Assembly (NCBI GenBank): GCA_024402475.1
Contig: JAKSTQ010000018.1
Span: 1 to 43,877, forward strand
Reading direction: 5' to 3'
DNA from: Treponema sp.
GTDB taxonomy: Bacteria > Spirochaetota > Spirochaetia > Treponematales > Treponemataceae
DNA: 43,877 nt
This document shows, piece after piece, positions 32,539-41,565 of this stretch (positions within the stretch are counted from its first letter, which is position 1; the number at the start of each line of letters is the position of its first letter). The notes below the pieces were generated by a model. That model did not search any database. It had not been told where the DNA came from and worked only from the letters and a program-made list of their open reading frames with translations. The position numbers and the translations under genes were made by a program.

Positions 32539-34512
32539 ATGGTTACTCTCGATACAATCCGCAAAGATATGGAAACTCAGCTTGCATACGATAACAACAT
32601 TCAGAGTGTTATCGTTAATGCAGATACATTGGACGAAGCTTTGTCTGATGCTGCAGTTCAGCTGGATTGTCGCGTAAGTCAACTTGAATATGAAATTATT
32701 GAAAAAGGTTCTGATGGATTTTTAGGTCTTGCAAAAAAGCCATGGAAACTTAGAATTTATCAGAACTCTGAAAGCGTTGCGCAGAAGAAAAAAGCACAGA
32801 GCATGGAAGGAATCGCAGACGAGGAACTCCAGGAAGAAATCAAAACTGTCGATCAGGACGGAATGTACTACATCAGACATTTCTCTGACGATATTGTGCT
32901 TAAGGTTATTCTCCCGATTGGTAAAGGAAGACCTTGTGATGCTAAATCAATTATTTCAGATGCTAAGCGTCCTGATACAACTTCACTCAATGAAGACGCA
33001 ATTAAAAAGTTTGCTAAATCAGGAACAAACGGTGAATATCAGGTAATCGGTCAGTACAAGCATGTCAAAGCCGGAGATGCAATGATGGTAATTGATATTG
33101 CAAAAGACGAAATGACTGCAATGATTACCGTAACTCCTCCAGCTATGTCTGGTGCTGACGTTTCTCCAGAACAGATTATCCGCAATCTTGAAACTCAGGG
33201 TGTTGTAGCAGGAATTGATCCTGTTAAAATCAATGCCTTTGTCGATCAGGTTGTTTACAATACTCCTTGTGAAATCTGCTGTGCTGTCAAACCACAGGAT
33301 GGTCGTGACGCATACATTGCCTTTAACTTTGAAACAGATCCTTCTAAACTTAAGCTTAAGACAAATAAAGAAGGAAAGGTTAACTATAAGGAACTTAATC
33401 AGATTCAGAATGTTGTTAAAGGACAGCCTCTTGCCCAGAAAATGCCGCCTGAACGCGGTAAAGCAGGAAAGACACTGTTTGGCCGTTACCTTGAAGCAAA
33501 GAACGGTAAAGATATCCGAATCCCTCTTGGCAAGAATGTTGAACTTGACAGTGATGGAACAACAATCATTGCTTCTTGTAACGGACGAGTTCTTTACGAA
33601 TCTGAACGTATTAATGTTGAACCAGTACTTGAACTTGATGCAGTTAATATTAAGACTGGTAACATCGACTTCCTTGGTGCAGTTGTTGTTAAGGGAAATA
33701 TCGAAGACGGTTATGATGTTAAGGCATCTGGAAATATTGAAGTCGGCGGTTCTGTCGGACAATGTCATCTTAAATCTGAGAACGGAGACATTATTGTTTC
33801 TCAGGGTATTTTCGGACACGATGTTGGTGTAATTCAGGCAGGAAAATCTTTGTGGGCGAAATTCATTCAGTCTGCAAAAATCGAAGTCGAACAGTTTGTT
33901 ATTGTTACAGACAACATCATGAACTCAGAAGTTACTGCCATGAAGAGAATTATTCTTAATGGTAAAAAAGCTCAGATTACTGGTGGACATCTGTTTGCAA
34001 CAGAAGAAATTCACGCAAAGAATATTGGTTCTCCAGGTGGTGGTACAGAAACAATTCTCGAAGTTGGTTTTGATCCTCGCCTTAAACAGCGACTTGCTGA
34101 TATTCAGGACTTCCAGAATTCTTTGATGCGAGAACTGGAAGAATGTGAAAACAACATCATGACTCTTGAAAACTTCAAGAAACAGCGCCGTTCTCTGCCT
34201 AAAGAAAAAGAAGATAATCTTACTAACCTCAAAAAGCGCAAACTTGAAATTCATAAGGAATCTGCAGAATTCTCTGAAGAAGTAGAAAAGATTCAGGAAC
34301 GCCTGCATGAACTTAAGATTTTTGGAAAAGTAAAAGCTTCCGGAACAATTTACTCTGGTGTAAAGATTTATGTTCGCGATGCACTGGATGAAATCCGTTC
34401 TGATATGAAAAACTGTACTGTATACTTTGAAGGCGGCTTTATCCGTCACGGAAAGTATGAAGAAGCAGATATGACTGGAATCGAGGCACCAGATGGGTAT
34501 TCAGCCAATTGA
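32539..34512 (+). CDS. FapA family protein (DUF342) with Jag-N domain
   Basis: A 657-residue protein. Residues about 22-75 match the Jag N-terminal domain (VNADTLDEALSDAA, then KGSDGFLGLAKKPWKLRIY), found in RNA-binding KhpB/Jag proteins. The rest is the FapA/DUF342 fold: alternating beta segments, LAQKMPPERGKAGKTLFG, then a parallel beta-helix-like stretch rich in Gly (VVVKGNIEDGYDVKASGNIEVGG), and a coiled coil (about 515-600) before the C-terminal KASGTIYSGVKIYV. FapA proteins are linked to flagellar assembly and polarity in some bacteria; the precise role is unknown. It begins six bases after fliA. Confidence 0.8.
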   Translation: MVTLDTIRKDMETQLAYDNNIQSVIVNADTLDEALSDAAVQLDCRVSQLEYEIIEKGSDGFLGLAKKPWKLRIYQNSESVAQKKKAQSMEGIADEELQEEIKTVDQDGMYYIRHFSDDIVLKVILPIGKGRPCDAKSIISDAKRPDTTSLNEDAIKKFAKSGTNGEYQVIGQYKHVKAGDAMMVIDIAKDEMTAMITVTPPAMSGADVSPEQIIRNLETQGVVAGIDPVKINAFVDQVVYNTPCEICCAVKPQDGRDAYIAFNFETDPSKLKLKTNKEGKVNYKELNQIQNVVKGQPLAQKMPPERGKAGKTLFGRYLEAKNGKDIRIPLGKNVELDSDGTTIIASCNGRVLYESERINVEPVLELDAVNIKTGNIDFLGAVVVKGNIEDGYDVKASGNIEVGGSVGQCHLKSENGDIIVSQGIFGHDVGVIQAGKSLWAKFIQSAKIEVEQFVIVTDNIMNSEVTAMKRIILNGKKAQITGGHLFATEEIHAKNIGSPGGGTETILEVGFDPRLKQRLADIQDFQNSLMRELEECENNIMTLENFKKQRRSLPKEKEDNLTNLKKRKLEIHKESAEFSEEVEKIQERLHELKIFGKVKASGTIYSGVKIYVRDALDEIRSDMKNCTVYFEGGFIRHGKYEEADMTGIEAPDGYSAN

Positions 34513-34825
34513 TCTTCAGACAATGTATTCTCAAATGTCAAACATAGCGGGCAGAGTAGCTTCTGAACAGCATGGAGCTGCTACGGCTCAGGCTAACCAG
34601 CAGCTTCTTGCTATGCAGCAGACCGCTGAGAATATAAAAACTGTTCAGAAAACTGCAGAAAATGAATCTCAGACAAATCTTGTAAAAGAAGACGGTCATA
34701 ACGGTCAGTCTGCTTATGGTTCAGCTTCTTCAAAAAAACAGTCTTCTGAAAATGACAGCCAGTCAGACGATGATGACACAATCCGTGAAAATTATCTTGG
34801 TCATCATATCAACATTTTAAGGTAA
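34493..34825 (+). CDS. Small protein of unknown function
   Basis: A 110-residue, soluble, low-complexity protein. The N-terminal 50 residues look helical and Gln/Ala-rich (LQTMYSQMSNIAGRVASEQ, QANQQLLAMQQTAENI); the middle is Ser- and Asp-rich; the end is DDTIRENYLGHHINILR. ATG 34493 lies inside the end of the FapA-type gene (20-base overlap), with GAGG six bases upstream, so translation looks coupled. The small size and helical start could suit an export chaperone or rod-type substrate, but nothing specific supports this. Confidence 0.65.
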   Translation: MGIQPIDLQTMYSQMSNIAGRVASEQHGAATAQANQQLLAMQQTAENIKTVQKTAENESQTNLVKEDGHNGQSAYGSASSKKQSSENDSQSDDDDTIRENYLGHHINILR

Positions 34826-34834
34826 TAATTATTA

Positions 34835-35431
34835 ATGGAAACAGTAGTTCTCGTTCTTTTGATTTTAATAAATCTCGTTCTATGGCTTGTATTCTTTGCA
34901 AAGTTTAAAAGTCTTTTTTCTACAAAAGATTTGATTAATGACACACGGGAACAGCTGAATAGACTTATTGCAGAAGTCCAGAGAAACACTTCTGACAATA
35001 TTGATCTGATAGATGATAAAATTGAACAGCTTAATCAGGTTTTGAATCTTGCAGACAGAAAATTATCAGTATTAAACAATGATAAAAATATTGTGGCAAT
35101 AAAAAAGCAGGTTGAGCAGGAAGAAGAGACACCGGTTTATAAACAGCCTAAAACACAGACACGCAGTACTTCAAAACGAACTTCTGCCGCAGCCGAAGAA
35201 AATCCATCTCAGGCAGGTCAGCCGGTTCTTAGTGATTCAGAAGTTCCAGCTTACAGTGTTACAGTCAGTACCCGTGCAAGAAAAATGCAGACTCAGCTTG
35301 TAGAATCCAAAAAGAAATTTTCTAAAATGGTAAAAGATCTTTATCTTCAGGATTACAATGCAGAAGAGATTGCACAGCTTCTTGGTTCTTCAGTGACAGA
35401 AGTTGAACTTGCAATAAATATGATTTCTTAA
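34835..35431 (+). CDS. Membrane-anchored coiled-coil protein, SwrB-like
   Basis: A 198-residue protein with one N-terminal membrane helix (about 3-23), a coiled coil (about 30-90), a Ser/Thr/Gln-rich linker, and a C-terminal helix-turn-helix-like motif, VKDLYLQDYNAEEIAQLLG then SVTEVELAINMI (about 166-197). This layout resembles Bacillus SwrB/YlxL (DUF6115), which is encoded just after sigD and promotes FliP and basal-body maturation. Here it closes the operon three genes after fliA. Similarity is by architecture and the C-terminal motif, so homology is likely but not proven. Confidence 0.6.
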   Translation: METVVLVLLILINLVLWLVFFAKFKSLFSTKDLINDTREQLNRLIAEVQRNTSDNIDLIDDKIEQLNQVLNLADRKLSVLNNDKNIVAIKKQVEQEEETPVYKQPKTQTRSTSKRTSAAAEENPSQAGQPVLSDSEVPAYSVTVSTRARKMQTQLVESKKKFSKMVKDLYLQDYNAEEIAQLLGSSVTEVELAINMIS

Positions 35432-35461
35432 TACAAATTCAAAAAATTCTAATATTTTTCT

Positions 35462-35490
35462 TTGCTTTTTATCATCAGGTGCATTATATT
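35462..35490 (+). promoter_or_regulatory. Sigma-70-type promoter of galM
   Basis: TTGCTT (35462-35467) and TATATT (35485-35490) lie 17 bases apart. The leader of about 25 bases contains AAAGGA (35509-35514), seven bases before ATG 35522. No terminator for the flagellar operon is visible between 35432 and this promoter. Confidence 0.5.
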
Positions 35491-35521
35491 TAAATCTACA
35501 TCTTAATTAAAGGAATTTATC

Positions 35522-36580
35522 ATGAAGGTAGAAAAAAAATATTTTGGAACTTTAGGTGATTCAACTGAATGCAGTCTCTATAAAATTTCAAATGACAGAA
35601 TGTTTGTTTGTGTAACTGATTATGGATGTACACTTACAGGAATTTTCTTGCCTAATAAACTTGGCGGATATGATGACATGATTCTGGGACCACAGACTCT
35701 TGAAGGTTTTGTTTCAAGTCCTGGATTTTCATTCGGTTCAATTGTAGGACGCTTTGCAAACCGTATTGGCGGTGCATCTTACACTGTTGACGGAACAACA
35801 TATCAGCTTGATAAAAACGATAATGCAATCAATACACTTCACGGCGGTTACTTCAGATATGATCATGTTCGCTGGGATGCAAAAATCGTAGAAAATGCAG
35901 ATGGCTCAGGCGTTGAATTTACACGCAGAAGTGCAGACGGTGAACAGGGTTTTGGCGGCAATGTTGACCTTACAGTAACTTATACACTCAATGATAAAAA
36001 TGAACTTAAATTGAAATATAAGGCAGTTACAGATAAAGAAACACCTGTAAACCTTACAAATCATGCATATTTCAACCTTCACGGTTGTGGAACTGTTCTT
36101 GACCATCAGCTTCAGATGGACTGCGACTCATATCTTGAAGTTGACAAAAATCTTATTCCTGACGGAAAACTTATTGCAGCAAAAGACAATGCTTTTGACT
36201 TCCATGTAATGAAGGCAATCGGTCGTGATATCGAAAAAGTTGCACCTGGCTATGACCATTGTTATGTAACTCCATGTTATAAAAACGGAAAATGGGAAAA
36301 ACCTTCAGAAGATAATCTTTGTAAAGCCGCAGTTCTTGCAGATCCGGCAACCGGTCGTGTAATGGAAGTTTATACAGACCAGCCTGGAATGCAGGTTTAT
36401 ACAGCAAACTGGATCGGCGGAATTGTTGGAAAACTTGGAATCGAATACAAACGCCATGATGCAGTTTGTCTTGAAACTCAGGCTTTCCCTGATGCTCCAA
36501 ACAAAAAAGATTTCCCTAACTGTTACATCAAGCCGGGAGAAGAATATAAAGCCGTTACAATCTATAAATTCGACTTCTAA
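35522..36580 (+). CDS. galM: Aldose 1-epimerase (mutarotase)
   Basis: Interconverts the alpha and beta anomers of aldoses such as galactose and glucose in the cytoplasm. The 352-residue length is typical. Key elements are GRFANRIGGA, INTLHGG (first His of the active site), NLTNHAYFNLHG with the catalytic His, PGYDHCYV, DQPGMQVYTANW and CLETQAFPDAPN with the catalytic Glu. It has its own promoter and appears to be a single-gene unit between two large operons. Confidence 0.93.
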   Translation: MKVEKKYFGTLGDSTECSLYKISNDRMFVCVTDYGCTLTGIFLPNKLGGYDDMILGPQTLEGFVSSPGFSFGSIVGRFANRIGGASYTVDGTTYQLDKNDNAINTLHGGYFRYDHVRWDAKIVENADGSGVEFTRRSADGEQGFGGNVDLTVTYTLNDKNELKLKYKAVTDKETPVNLTNHAYFNLHGCGTVLDHQLQMDCDSYLEVDKNLIPDGKLIAAKDNAFDFHVMKAIGRDIEKVAPGYDHCYVTPCYKNGKWEKPSEDNLCKAAVLADPATGRVMEVYTDQPGMQVYTANWIGGIVGKLGIEYKRHDAVCLETQAFPDAPNKKDFPNCYIKPGEEYKAVTIYKFDF

Positions 36581-36588
36581 AAAAAGGA

Positions 36589-36617
36589 TTGCGTGAATTT
36601 TTGTGTAATGGTATAAT
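36589..36617 (+). promoter_or_regulatory. Extended -10 promoter of the V-type ATPase operon
   Basis: TTGCGT (36589-36594) and TATAAT (36612-36617) have a 17-base spacer, and TGG directly before the -10 gives the extended form. The leader is about 90 bases, AU-rich, with a weak inverted repeat (AAAAGTT and AACTTTT, about 36677-36700) before GAGAGG (36706-36711). Confidence 0.6.
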
Positions 36618-36716
36618 TTATTGTTAATATTTTGAGATTTTTGATAAATCTTTTCAAATATTATAAACTTAAAACTAAAAGTTGGTAAAAATTAACTTTT
36701 TTATAGAGAGGTTCTA

Positions 36717-37331
36717 ATGGACGTCCAGTTACAGGAATTGATTGACAAAATCAAAAAAGACGGCGTTGCATCAGCGCAGCAGGAAGCTTTGGCAATTAAA
36801 GAAGCTGCTTCAAAAGAAGCTGAATCTATTATTGCACAGGCTAAAGAACAAGCACAGGGCATTATTAAAGATGCTAAAGCAGAAACAGAACGCATGGAAA
36901 AAGCAGGTTGTGATGCCATCAAACAGGCTAGCCGTAACCTTCTTCTTTCTTTCAGAGACGGTATCTCAGCTCAGGTTCGTGCTTTAGTAGAAACACAGAC
37001 TAATGCAGCTTTGGATAAGGATCTTCTTGCAAAGCTCATCCCTGAAACAGTAAAAGCATGGGTTGCTAAATCAGAAAGCACAGAACTTGCAGTTCTTCTT
37101 CCTGAAAATAACCTTAAGGAACTTGAATCAGCAGTAGCTGCAAGCCTTAAAGAAGAAATGTCAAAAGGTCTTGAAATCAGACCTGACAAAACTCTTTCTG
37201 CCGGCTTTAGAATTGGTCTCAAAGACGGTTCAAGTTATTATGACTATAGTGCAGAAGCAGTTGCAGAACTTTTTGCCGCTTATCTTAATCCAAAAATCAG
37301 CGGTATCATGAAAGAAGCAGCTAAGGAGTAA
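36717..37331 (+). CDS. atpE: V-type ATP synthase subunit E
   Basis: A 204-residue peripheral-stalk subunit. The N-terminal 75 residues form the long Ala/Glu/Lys-rich coiled coil typical of V-type subunit E (QEALAIKEAASKEAESIIAQ, then AKEQAQGIIKDAKAETERM); the C-terminal half is globular (LAVLLPENNLKELESAV, LSAGFRIGLKDGSSYYDYS). It is first in the V-ATPase operon. The name atpE here is the V-type E subunit and should not be confused with the F-type c subunit. AAGGAG at its end serves the next gene. Confidence 0.88.
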   Translation: MDVQLQELIDKIKKDGVASAQQEALAIKEAASKEAESIIAQAKEQAQGIIKDAKAETERMEKAGCDAIKQASRNLLLSFRDGISAQVRALVETQTNAALDKDLLAKLIPETVKAWVAKSESTELAVLLPENNLKELESAVAASLKEEMSKGLEIRPDKTLSAGFRIGLKDGSSYYDYSAEAVAELFAAYLNPKISGIMKEAAKE

Positions 37332-37335
37332 ACCG

Positions 37336-37881
37336 GTGGCAAATCAGTATTACCTGGTATCGCAGCTTCCTTGTATCGAAAACGTTGATGCAAAGGGAAC
37401 ATTGCCGATTACAGAAAAATACTACAGGGATCTTTGCTCACGGTTTTTAGACCCAAAAAGTCTTGAGATTCTTGAATCTCTTTCTTTGGAACCACCAAAA
37501 CAGGAGACTTCAACAGGCTCTGACTTCCTTGATAAATGGAACGAAAGAGAACGCTGCCTGCGTCTTGCACTTGCACAGATCAGAGCTGCAAAAATGAAGA
37601 AAGAATCGGAAATACTTCCGGGTTCATGTACTGCCGATATCGTGCAGGCTGCCAGAACAGCTGTAGGAATGGACAGTCCTTTGGCCGCAGAGGAATTCCT
37701 GAACCAGTACAGGTTGGAAACATTGGATAGTATGGCACCAATCGACATTTTCAGTGTTGATGCGGTTTTTGCTTACGGAATCCGTCTTATGCTTTGTCAG
37801 AGAATTAAACTTTTCGACAAAGAAAAAGGAAAAGTTTCCTATAGAAAAATTTACGATGAAATACTTGGAGAAACTACATGA
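37336..37881 (+). CDS. DUF2764 family V-ATPase operon protein
   Basis: A 181-residue protein that sits between subunits E and A, as in the Borrelia, Treponema and Chlamydia operons. It opens MANQYYLVSQLPCIENVDAK and is helical, with LDKWNERERCLRLALAQIRA in the middle and VDAVFAYGIRLMLCQRIKLF near the end. The family is uncharacterised. Because no separate subunit C gene is seen in this operon, a role like that of C (socket of the central stalk) is a reasonable hypothesis; the helical build would fit. Start GTG 37336, seven bases after AAGGAG. It overlaps atpA by four bases. Confidence 0.8.
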   Translation: MANQYYLVSQLPCIENVDAKGTLPITEKYYRDLCSRFLDPKSLEILESLSLEPPKQETSTGSDFLDKWNERERCLRLALAQIRAAKMKKESEILPGSCTADIVQAARTAVGMDSPLAAEEFLNQYRLETLDSMAPIDIFSVDAVFAYGIRLMLCQRIKLFDKEKGKVSYRKIYDEILGETT

Positions 37882-39635
37882 CTGATACAAAAGGAAAAGT
37901 AGTCGGTATTAACGGAAACATGGTATCTGTTGAATTTGACGGCAACGTTACCATGAATGAAGTAGGCTACGTTAATGTAGAAAATACAAAGCTTAAGGGC
38001 GAAACCATCCGTATCCGCGGAAACATTGCCCAGATGCAGATTTATGAAACGACAGAAGGTATTAAAACTGGTTCTACTGTAGAGTTCACCGGTGACATGC
38101 TTGCTGTAAGACTTGGTCCTGGTCTTTTGGGTCAGGTATATGACGGTTTGCAGAACCCGCTTCCTTTGCTTGCTGAAAAAGCAGGTTACTTCCTTGAACG
38201 CGGTGTTTATGTTGAACCACTTCCTACAGATGTAAAATGGAACTTCACACCAACTGCAAAAGAAGGTGATGTACTTTATGCCGGTGATTCATTCGGTACA
38301 GTACCAGAAGGACCTTTCACACATAAGATTCTTGTTCCATTTGAATGTCTTGGTGCATGGACAATTAAGTCTATTAAACCAGCCGGCGGATATACAGTTG
38401 ACGAAACTGTTGCTGTTGCTGCTGACGAAAAAGGCAATGAAAAAGAACTTAAACTTGCATTCTACTGGCCTGTAAAACGCGCAGTAACATGTTATGCAGA
38501 ACGTCTTGAACCATCAGAAGCTATGGTTACAAAAACAAGACTTATCGATACTTTCTATCCTGTAGCTAAAGGTGGTACATACTGTATCCCTGGTCCATTC
38601 GGTGCAGGTAAAACAGTATTGCAGCATACAACAAGCCGTAACGCAGACGTTGATGTTGTAATCATCGCTGCCTGTGGTGAACGTGCAGGTGAAGTTGTAG
38701 AAACAATTAAAGAATTCCCTGAACTTAAAGATCCACGTACTGGTGAAAGCCTTATGAAGCGTACAATCATCATTTGTAATACTTCATCAATGCCTGTAGC
38801 TTCTCGTGAAGCATCAGTTTATACATCAGTAACAATGGCTGAATATTACCGCCAGATGGGTCTTAACGTTCTTCTTCTTGCTGACTCAACATCACGCTGG
38901 GCACAGGCTCTTCGTGAAATGTCTGGTCGTCTTGAAGAAATCCCTGGAGAAGAAGCATTCCCTGCTTACCTTGAATCTTACATTGCAGCATTCTATGAAC
39001 GCGCTGGTATCGTAAGACTTCGTGACGGTTCTAAGGGTTCTGTAACAATCGGTGGTACAGTATCTCCTGCCGGCGGTAACTTTGAAGAACCAGTTACACA
39101 GGCTACACTTAAAGTAGTTGGTGCTTTCCATGGTCTTTCACGTGAACGTTCTGATGCACGTAAATATCCTGCAATTGACCCTATTATTTCATGGTCAAAA
39201 TACAAGTCTGTTATCGAAGACAAAAAAGTAAACTTTGCAAGAAAGATTTTCCGTGCAGGTGTTGAAGTTAACCAGATGATGAAGGTTATCGGTGAAGAAG
39301 GTACTTCTACAGAAGACTTTATTACATACCTTAAGAGCGAATTCCTTGATGCTGTATATTTCCAGCAGAACTCATTTGATGAAGTTGATGCTGCATGTTC
39401 AGTTGAACGTCAGGAATATGTATTCAAGAAAGTTGTAACTGTACTTGGTTCAACATTTGATCTTGATAACAAGGATGATGCCCGTTCATACTTCAATGAC
39501 TTCCGCCAGAAGTTCCTTGACTGGAACTACATTGCATGGGGAACATCAGAATTCTCTGCAAAAGAAAAAGAAATCGATGATCAGTATGCTGCTAAAAACG
39601 GTAAGTTAACTTCCGATGCAGCTGCAGTTCTTTAA
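37878..39635 (+). CDS. atpA: V-type ATP synthase catalytic subunit A
   Basis: The 585-residue catalytic subunit of the A/V-type ATPase head. The P-loop GPFGAGKTVLQH lies at 239-250, preceded by the non-homologous bulge domain typical of V-type A subunits (about 110-195). Other landmarks are VIIAACGERAGEVVE with the catalytic Glu, LLLADSTSRWAQALREMSGRLEE read in two parts, and GTVSPAGGNFEEPVTQATL. The start overlaps the stop of the preceding gene (ATGA). Confidence 0.97.
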   Translation: MTDTKGKVVGINGNMVSVEFDGNVTMNEVGYVNVENTKLKGETIRIRGNIAQMQIYETTEGIKTGSTVEFTGDMLAVRLGPGLLGQVYDGLQNPLPLLAEKAGYFLERGVYVEPLPTDVKWNFTPTAKEGDVLYAGDSFGTVPEGPFTHKILVPFECLGAWTIKSIKPAGGYTVDETVAVAADEKGNEKELKLAFYWPVKRAVTCYAERLEPSEAMVTKTRLIDTFYPVAKGGTYCIPGPFGAGKTVLQHTTSRNADVDVVIIAACGERAGEVVETIKEFPELKDPRTGESLMKRTIIICNTSSMPVASREASVYTSVTMAEYYRQMGLNVLLLADSTSRWAQALREMSGRLEEIPGEEAFPAYLESYIAAFYERAGIVRLRDGSKGSVTIGGTVSPAGGNFEEPVTQATLKVVGAFHGLSRERSDARKYPAIDPIISWSKYKSVIEDKKVNFARKIFRAGVEVNQMMKVIGEEGTSTEDFITYLKSEFLDAVYFQQNSFDEVDAACSVERQEYVFKKVVTVLGSTFDLDNKDDARSYFNDFRQKFLDWNYIAWGTSEFSAKEKEIDDQYAAKNGKLTSDAAAVL

Positions 39636-39650
39636 GGATGGTGAGTAGAT

Positions 39651-40946
<1,296 letters not shown>

Positions 40947-40956
40947 GAGGTTGTAA

Positions 40957-41565
40957 ATGGCGAAAATTAAGCTGACAAAAAATGAGCAGAAGATTCAGAA
41001 AGATGCGCTGAAAAGATTTCAGCGTTACCTTCCTACGCTCCAGCTCAAAAAACAGCAGCTTCAGACAGAAATCCGCACCATTGACGCCCGCGCAAAAGAA
41101 GTTCGTGCTCAGCGTAAAGCTCTCGAAGCCGAATTTGAAGCATGGATCAGCGTATTTGGTGAACAGGACGCCTTTAAACCTGGTATGGTTACCGTAAAAA
41201 ATATCCGTAAAGGAACCGGAAATATTGCGGGTGTTAATATCCCGATTTATGAAGGCGCGGATTTTTCTCGCGGTGACTACGATCTGTATGCAACACCATT
41301 GTGGATTGATATGGCTGCAGACAGAATGGAAAAGGCATTGTCTTTGGACCTCGAAGCTGATGTTCTTGATGAACAGGTTCGCCTTTTGTCAAAAGAATTG
41401 CGCACTACAACACAGCGCGTAAACCTCTTTGAAAAGGTTAAGATTCCTGAAACAAAGGCTAACATTAAAAAGATTTCAGTATACCTTGGAGATGAACAGG
41501 TTGCTGCCGTTGTTCGCAGTAAGATTTCCAAGAAAAAACTTCAGGAAGCAGGAGATAACAAATGA
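40957..41565 (+). CDS. atpD: V-type ATP synthase central-stalk subunit D
   Basis: A 202-residue rotor-shaft subunit. It opens with the conserved basic pattern KLTKNEQKIQKDALKRFQRY, continues as a long coiled coil (LQLKKQQLQTEIRTIDARAK) and closes with the second helix RTTTQRVNLFEKVKIPETKAN. It rotates inside the A3B3 head. No subunit F gene follows; atpI overlaps its end by four bases. Confidence 0.93.
   Translation: MAKIKLTKNEQKIQKDALKRFQRYLPTLQLKKQQLQTEIRTIDARAKEVRAQRKALEAEFEAWISVFGEQDAFKPGMVTVKNIRKGTGNIAGVNIPIYEGADFSRGDYDLYATPLWIDMAADRMEKALSLDLEADVLDEQVRLLSKELRTTTQRVNLFEKVKIPETKANIKKISVYLGDEQVAAVVRSKISKKKLQEAGDNK

Noticed and set aside
33019..33819. 266-residue minus-strand frame inside the FapA-type gene
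   Set aside because: Antisense to a well-supported gene, no initiation signal, and biased composition.
37631..37640. GCCGATAT sigma-28-like box
   Set aside because: It lies inside the DUF2764 coding sequence, with no suitable gene start downstream in position.
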